A stretch of 64,000 nucleotides of DNA from assembly GCA_902786615.1 (NCBI GenBank), contig CADADE010000006.1:89621-153620 (forward strand), written 5' to 3'. Positions 59,707-64,000 of the stretch are shown in pieces; position 1 is the first letter of the stretch, and each line of letters opens with the position of its first letter. Made by a program: the position numbers and the translations under genes. The notes below the pieces were generated by a model. That model was not told the origin of the DNA, ran no database searches, and was given only the letters and a program-made list of their open reading frames with translations. The stretch is from Oscillospiraceae bacterium. GTDB taxonomy: Bacteria; Bacillota_A; Clostridia; Oscillospirales; Oscillospiraceae.

Positions 59707-60770
59707 AAGATGGCGAGCATCAGGGCGGTGCCGTCGCTGTCAAAGCCGAGCACGCCCGTGATGAGGCCCAGCGAGGCCATGACCGTGCCGCCCGGCACGC
59801 CGGGTGCGCCGATGGCGAAGACGCCCAGCAGCAGGCAGAAGAGGATCATGCTGCTCACGGGAGGCAGCTTGCCGTAGAGCACCTTGGAGATGGTCATGAC
59901 GAAGAAGACCTCGGTCAGCACGGAGCCGCAGAGATGGATGTTGGCAAAGAGCGGGATGCCGAAGTCCACCAGGTCGCGGCGCAGGTTCTTGCTCTTTCTC
60001 GCGCACTCGAGCGCCACGCCCAGCGTCGCGGCGGAGGACATGGTGCCGACGGCGGTGAGGTAGGCCGGGCCGTAGTGGCTGATGACCTCGCGCCCGTCGC
60101 GCCCGGAGTAGACGGAGGCGCTGCCGTACAGAACCGCAAGCCAGATGAAGTGGCCCACCATGACGATCAGGATCACGACGAGGAAGATCGGGAGCTGGCG
60201 GGTGATGCTGCCCTCCCAGGAGAGGCCGCAGAAGGTGGCGGCGATGAAGAAGGGGAGGATGGGGATGATGATCTTCTTCACGATTTCCAGCACGATGTTC
60301 TGGAACTCCAGCAGGACGTTGGTGATCACGTGCGCGCGGGTCCACACGGCGGCAAGACCCAGCAGCATGGAGAACACCAGCGCGGACATGACGGGCATGA
60401 TCTGGGGGATATCAAGCTGGAAATATACGGCGGGCAGCTCGCGCAGACCCTCGGGATCGGTGATGATGTTCAGGTGGGGGATAATGCCGTAGCCCGCGAG
60501 CATGGACATGAACGCCGCCAGGATGCTGGAGCAGTAGGCGAGGATGACCGCCACGGTCAGCATGCGCGTCGCGCTGCCGCCGAGCCGCGTGATGGAGGGC
60601 GCGATGAAGCCGATAATAATGAGCGGCACGCAGAACATGATGACCTGGCCCATGATGTACTTGGCCGTGACCACCACGACCATCGCCCCGCGCGGCAGGA
60701 CGAGACCCAGCAGGATACCCGCTGCAATGGCGATCAGCAGACGCCCCGGAAGACTCTTGAAAAATTTCAT
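59676..60770 (-). pseudogene. dicarboxylate/amino-acid:cation symporter (DAACS) with frameshifted C-terminus
   Basis: This 364-residue product starts at ATG 60770 behind GAGAGGAG. It has the GltP/DctA-type fold up to APGVPGGTVMASLGLITGVLG and DSDGTALMLAI. There the frame changes and ends LPATSPATAR. The correct continuation, which lies in the next frame within the 99-bp repeat, contains NVTGD. In GltPh the Asn and Asp of that motif (helix 8) bind sodium and substrate. The protein therefore loses a core transport element and is probably inactive. It is downstream of the CyuA-like gene, suggesting a cysteine or related amino acid as ancestral substrate. Confidence 0.8.
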
Positions 60771-60790
60771 TGTGTTTGCTCCTCTCTTAT

Positions 60791-62068
60791 TTATTCACCC
60801 GTCATCATACGGATGATTTCCTGATCCGTTTCCCGCATGCCCACGCGGCCGAGCCGCCCGAAGCTTGCGATGGAGTTTTCCACGCCCTTCATGACAAGCC
60901 CGTCGCCGCCGTAGAACTGCTGGCCGTTTTTGAACATGTCATAGCCGAAGATGCCCGTCTCCACGGCGGTGGCGATCTTGGCGGCGCAGGAGGATTTGGC
61001 CCCGTCGCACACGATGCCGGAGGTGATGGCGAGGCAGTTGACAATGGTGTGGGCGATCACGCGCTCATCCCCGCCGTGCAGGTACGCGACGCCCGCCCCG
61101 GCCCCCGCGCCCGCGCTGACAGCGCCGCAGTAGGCGGAGAGCCTGCCGATGCTGGACTTGCAGTGCAGGGTGATGAGGTTGGAGATCAGCAGCGCGCGGT
61201 AGAGCTTTTCGCTGCCCGCGTTGAGCCCCTCAGCGTACACAATGACGGGCAGGGAAGCGGTCAGGCCCTGGTTTCCGCTGCCGGAGCAGATGACCACCGG
61301 CATCTCCGAGCCGTTCATGCGCGCGTCAGACCCCGCCGCGGCGTAAGCCTTGGCGCGGGTGCGCAGATTGTCGCCGGTCGTGAGCAGCACCTTGCCGATG
61401 TTCGCGCCGTAGTCGCGGCGGAGACCCTCCTCGGCAATGGCGGTGTTCAGCCTGATCTGCCGGTCAAGGATGGGGCGCACGTCGTCCAGGTCGCAGGTGC
61501 ACGCAAAGTCGTAGATGTTCTCCACCGTGAGCAGGGAATAGTCCGGCAGGGCCTCCTCCTCCTTCGGCTCCGCGCTGTCCTTCCGCAGTAAAACCACGCC
61601 GTCGCGCTCCATGTACACGATGTTGGTGTGCTCGTTTGCGATGCGCACCTTCGCGCAGGCGTCGCCCTTGTACACCGTGACGATCATGTCCAGCAGGTTT
61701 TCGGATTCCAGAGACTCAAGCTCGATGGGCGTTTTCTCCAGATACGGCCCAAGCGCCGCCTTGGCCTGCTCGCTCACATGGGAGATGACCTCCAGCTCCG
61801 CCTTCTCGTCGCCGCCGAGTACGCCGATGGCGGCCGCCGCCGCAATGCCGCGCCTGCCGCCGGTGTTCGGGACAACGACGCTCTTGACGTTTTTGATGAT
61901 GTTGCCGCTGGCCTCCACGCGGATACGGTCCGGGACCGCCCCCAGCACCGCGCGGGCCTTCGCCGCGCAGTAGGCCAGGGCGATCGGCTCGGTACAGCCC
62001 ATGGCGCACACAAGCTCCCGCTCCAGGACCTCCACACAGGTCCGATAAACAATATCGTTTCGCTCCAT
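60791..62068 (-). CDS. L-cysteine desulfidase/UPF0597 (CyuA-like) enzyme
   Basis: This 425-residue cytoplasmic iron-sulfur enzyme of the serine-dehydratase-alpha/UPF0597 family should convert L-cysteine to pyruvate, ammonia and sulfide. Signatures are CAMGCTEPIALAYCAA (Cys25), GNIIKNVKSVVVPNTGGRRG, SGSGNQGLTASLPV and IVCDGAKSSCAAKIATAV, whose Cys residues with Cys25 are expected [4Fe-4S] ligands. ATG 62068 follows GGGAAAGAGAG. The gene leads an operon with the symporter 20 bases downstream, like the cyuPA pairing of an importer with the desulfidase, although that importer is now broken. Confidence 0.85.
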   Translation of the reverse strand: MERNDIVYRTCVEVLERELVCAMGCTEPIALAYCAAKARAVLGAVPDRIRVEASGNIIKNVKSVVVPNTGGRRGIAAAAAIGVLGGDEKAELEVISHVSEQAKAALGPYLEKTPIELESLESENLLDMIVTVYKGDACAKVRIANEHTNIVYMERDGVVLLRKDSAEPKEEEALPDYSLLTVENIYDFACTCDLDDVRPILDRQIRLNTAIAEEGLRRDYGANIGKVLLTTGDNLRTRAKAYAAAGSDARMNGSEMPVVICSGSGNQGLTASLPVIVYAEGLNAGSEKLYRALLISNLITLHCKSSIGRLSAYCGAVSAGAGAGAGVAYLHGGDERVIAHTIVNCLAITSGIVCDGAKSSCAAKIATAVETGIFGYDMFKNGQQFYGGDGLVMKGVENSIASFGRLGRVGMRETDQEIIRMMTGE

Positions 62069-62278
62069 TTCTCTCTCTTTCCCTTTCATTTTTATTTTTG
62101 TACCGGGAAGATATGCCCATCATAGCACAACCCGCCTGCGCTTGCAATCGTGTTTCACACAATTCGGGAGGGGGAAGTGTGCAGCGTACCATGCTCTATA
62201 AATGTTGCGGAAAACAACACAAATGATTTGACGGCGGAGAAATATCAATAAATCATGATCCAAAAAGCGACAAAACTC

Positions 62279-62307
62279 TTGACGGAACGCGCGCGCCGTG
62301 ATACCAT
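62279..62307 (+). promoter_or_regulatory. sigma-A-type promoter of the XRE-UDP-sugar dehydrogenase gene
   Basis: TTGACG (62279-62284) and TACCAT (62302-62307) are 17 bp apart. The rest of the 297-bp divergent interval 62069-62365 shows no other gene. Confidence 0.5.
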
Positions 62308-62312
62308 CAAAG

Positions 62313-62333
62313 CGTCCGGGAAGCGCCCGGACG
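62313..62333 (+). promoter_or_regulatory. perfect palindrome at the expected transcription start, candidate operator
   Basis: CGTCCGGG (62313-62320) and CCCGGACG (62326-62333) are separated by 5 bp, six bases after the -10 box. It may be the binding site of the XRE domain encoded just downstream, or simply an RNA hairpin. Confidence 0.45.
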
Positions 62334-62365
62334 ACTGAAAAATCCGGATGAACCGAGGTGTTCTG

Positions 62366-63868
62366 ATGCGTACCCTTTCTCTTACCTTACTCGCGGAGAC
62401 CATCGTCACCCGCAGAAAACAGCTGAAAATCACGCAGGCGGAGCTGGCAAAGCGGACGGGCGTCAACCGCTCCGTTTTGTCCAAGCTCGAAAACGGGAGC
62501 TTCAAGCCCTCCATCGACCAGCTTGAGGCGCTGGCCGAGGTTCTGCGCTTTGACCTGACGGAGCTTTTTGTCGAGCAGACCGGCGCGCCGGTCGAGCTGG
62601 AGCGGACATACAAAATCGCCGTGGCGGGCGTGGGCTATGTGGGGCTCTCCCTCGCGGTGCTGCTGGCTCAGCACGATGAGGTGACCGCCGTCTGCACCAA
62701 GCCCGAAAAGGCGGACATGATCAACGCTTACCGCGCTCCCATCCAGGACGAATATATCGAGCGCTATCTCCGCGAGGCCGAGGCGGGAAAGCGCCCCCTG
62801 CGCCTGACCGCCACGACGGACGGGGACGCCGCCTATGCCGACGCGGATTTTATCCTCCTCGCCGTGCCGACCAATTACGATCCCAAGACCAATTATTTCG
62901 ACTGCTCCGCCATTGAGTCGGTGCTGCGGCAGATCAAGGCCTGCACAGCTGACCGCGCGGACAAGCCCGCCGTGGTCATCAAGTCCACCGTTCCCGTGGG
63001 CTATACCGCCCGGGCGCGGGAAGAGTTCGGCATGGAAAAGCTGCTCTTCAGCCCGGAGTTTCTGCGGGAGTCCAAGGCGCTCTACGATAACCTCTATCCG
63101 AGCCGCATCATCGTCGGCTGCGATGAAAGCACCGAGGCTGACGCGCATATCTTCGCGGCGCTCTTGCAGCAGGGGGCGATCAAAAACCCGGTCACGACCC
63201 TCTTCATGGGCACGACCGAGGCCGAGGCGACCAAGCTCTTTGTCAACACCTATCTCGCCCTGCGCGTGAGCTATTTTAACGAGCTGGACACCTACGCCGA
63301 GATTAAGGGCCTGGACACCGGCAGGATCATCAAGGGCGTGTGCCTGGACCCGCGCGTCGGGGACTTTTACAATAACCCCTCCTTCGGCTACGGCGGCTAC
63401 TGCCTGCCGAAGGACACCAAGCAGCTTCTGGCAAATTACCGGGACGTGCCGGAAAATCTCATCCAGGCCATCGTGGAGAGTAACCGCACCCGCAAGGACT
63501 ACATCGCCGACCGCGTCCTCGAGATCGCCGGGACCTACGGCAACAGCGAGGATTACTCCGCCGAGAAGGAGAGCCGCCAGCGGGAGACGGTGGTGGGCGT
63601 GTACCGCCTGACTATGAAGTCCAACTCCGACAATTTCCGCCAGTCCTCCATCCAGGGCGTCATGAAGCGCATCAAGGCCAAGGGCGCGACCGTCGTGATC
63701 TATGAGCCGACGCTTGCGGACGGGTCGACCTTCTTCGGGAGCCTCGTGGTGAACGATCTGAAAAAGTTCAAGCGCATGTGCGGCTGCATCATCGCAAACC
63801 GCTATGACCCCGTGCTGGACGATGTGGCGGGGAAGGTCTACACCCGCGACATCTTCCGCCGGGACTGA
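62366..63868 (+). CDS. XRE-type helix-turn-helix domain fused to UDP-glucose/UDP-sugar 6-dehydrogenase
   Basis: This is a 500-residue protein. Residues 8-65 form an XRE/HTH_3 domain ([20 protein letters not shown], then [10 protein letters not shown]). From residue 82 a full UDP-glucose/GDP-mannose dehydrogenase follows: Rossmann motif GVGYVG (88-93), [28 protein letters not shown], and Cys346 in [13 protein letters not shown] as catalytic thiol. A C-terminal NAD/UDP-binding domain completes it. It should oxidise UDP-glucose to UDP-glucuronate for surface polymers and may also bind DNA. ATG 62366 is chosen because CGAGGTG lies five bases upstream. The ATG at 62348 has no ribosome site. Confidence 0.9.
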   Translation: MRTLSLTLLAETIVTRRKQLKITQAELAKRTGVNRSVLSKLENGSFKPSIDQLEALAEVLRFDLTELFVEQTGAPVELERTYKIAVAGVGYVGLSLAVLLAQHDEVTAVCTKPEKADMINAYRAPIQDEYIERYLREAEAGKRPLRLTATTDGDAAYADADFILLAVPTNYDPKTNYFDCSAIESVLRQIKACTADRADKPAVVIKSTVPVGYTARAREEFGMEKLLFSPEFLRESKALYDNLYPSRIIVGCDESTEADAHIFAALLQQGAIKNPVTTLFMGTTEAEATKLFVNTYLALRVSYFNELDTYAEIKGLDTGRIIKGVCLDPRVGDFYNNPSFGYGGYCLPKDTKQLLANYRDVPENLIQAIVESNRTRKDYIADRVLEIAGTYGNSEDYSAEKESRQRETVVGVYRLTMKSNSDNFRQSSIQGVMKRIKAKGATVVIYEPTLADGSTFFGSLVVNDLKKFKRMCGCIIANRYDPVLDDVAGKVYTRDIFRRD

Positions 63869-63897
63869 TTGAATATGCAAAAGAAATCACTTTTTAA

Positions 63898-64000
63898 TAT
63901 GGGTATCGGCTTAACGCAGCTTCTAAGCTCCCTTTGTGAAAGGGAGCTGTCACAGCCGATCTCCCGCGAGGCTGTGACTGAGGGATCGGCCGGGCTGCAT
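63898..64000 (+). mobile_element. MITE-like element, left part, cut by window end (E)
   Basis: It starts TATGGGTATCGGCTTAAC and continues nearly identically to the first half of the copy at 39628 (the AGCTCCC hairpin, the CACAGCC/GGCTGTG stem and CTGAGGGATC) until the window ends. Confidence 0.8.

Overview
The window is 64 kb of a GC-rich (about 60% by eye) bacterial chromosome. It looks like an anaerobic, endospore-forming member of the Clostridia, probably Oscillospiraceae or a relative. The pointers are spoVAC, a DUF421/DUF4363 pair, superoxide reductase, an energy-converting [NiFe] hydrogenase, Firmicutes-type promoters (TTGACA-N17-TATAAT) and strong GGAGG ribosome sites. The taxonomy is inference; no rRNA gene is present.

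Layout. 1-4.1 kb: the tail of a BspA-like surface protein, a superoxide-reductase-like protein, a DUF11 protein and a gpx-ohrR peroxide operon. 4.1-12.2 kb: a 14-bp tandem array split by a MITE-like element, then VanW, dUTPase, a secreted Ig-like protein, glgA and an unusual GH13 enzyme. 12.4-21.4 kb: nrdR, DUF421/DUF4363, an amino-sugar operon (NagB-like, GlmM, GlmU-C-like) and a c-di-GMP protein with a GtrA and a GT2 protein. 21.4-24.6 kb: lower-GC accessory DNA with an sdpRI pair, an Mrr-like nuclease plus a helix-hairpin-helix glycosylase-like protein, and tRNA-Ser(GGA). 24.7-39 kb: spoVAC, then hypF-C-D-E, hydrogenase subunits K and L, hypA, eight Mrp-type membrane subunits, and the NuoH-like, small-subunit and ferredoxin genes. 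Together these form an Mbh-type (group 4) hydrogenase with its maturation genes. 39-55.6 kb: housekeeping and transport genes (DegV, O-antigen ligase-like, TatD, Na/Pi, SNF and MATE transporters, M29 peptidase, DnaQ-like exonuclease, AI-2E family). 55.6-60.8 kb: a 1128-residue secreted repeat protein lodged in the 3' end of a dicarboxylate/amino-acid symporter gene, bordered by two identical 99-bp copies of that gene's tail. 60.8-64 kb: a CyuA-like cysteine desulfidase and an XRE-UDP-sugar dehydrogenase fusion.

How the genes work together. The hydrogenase cluster would couple ferredoxin oxidation to H2 evolution and cation pumping. The hyp genes build the NiFe site, but hypB is not in the window. 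Two further themes recur. Enzymes of surface-polysaccharide metabolism carry DNA-binding-like domains (GT2 with a C-terminal winged helix; UDP-sugar dehydrogenase with an N-terminal XRE domain). A dispersed repeat family sits between genes, keeping constant flanks around hairpin stems that differ between copies but still pair.

Starts were chosen by ribosome-site spacing. Functions rest on motif recognition from the translated sequence; no database search was run.
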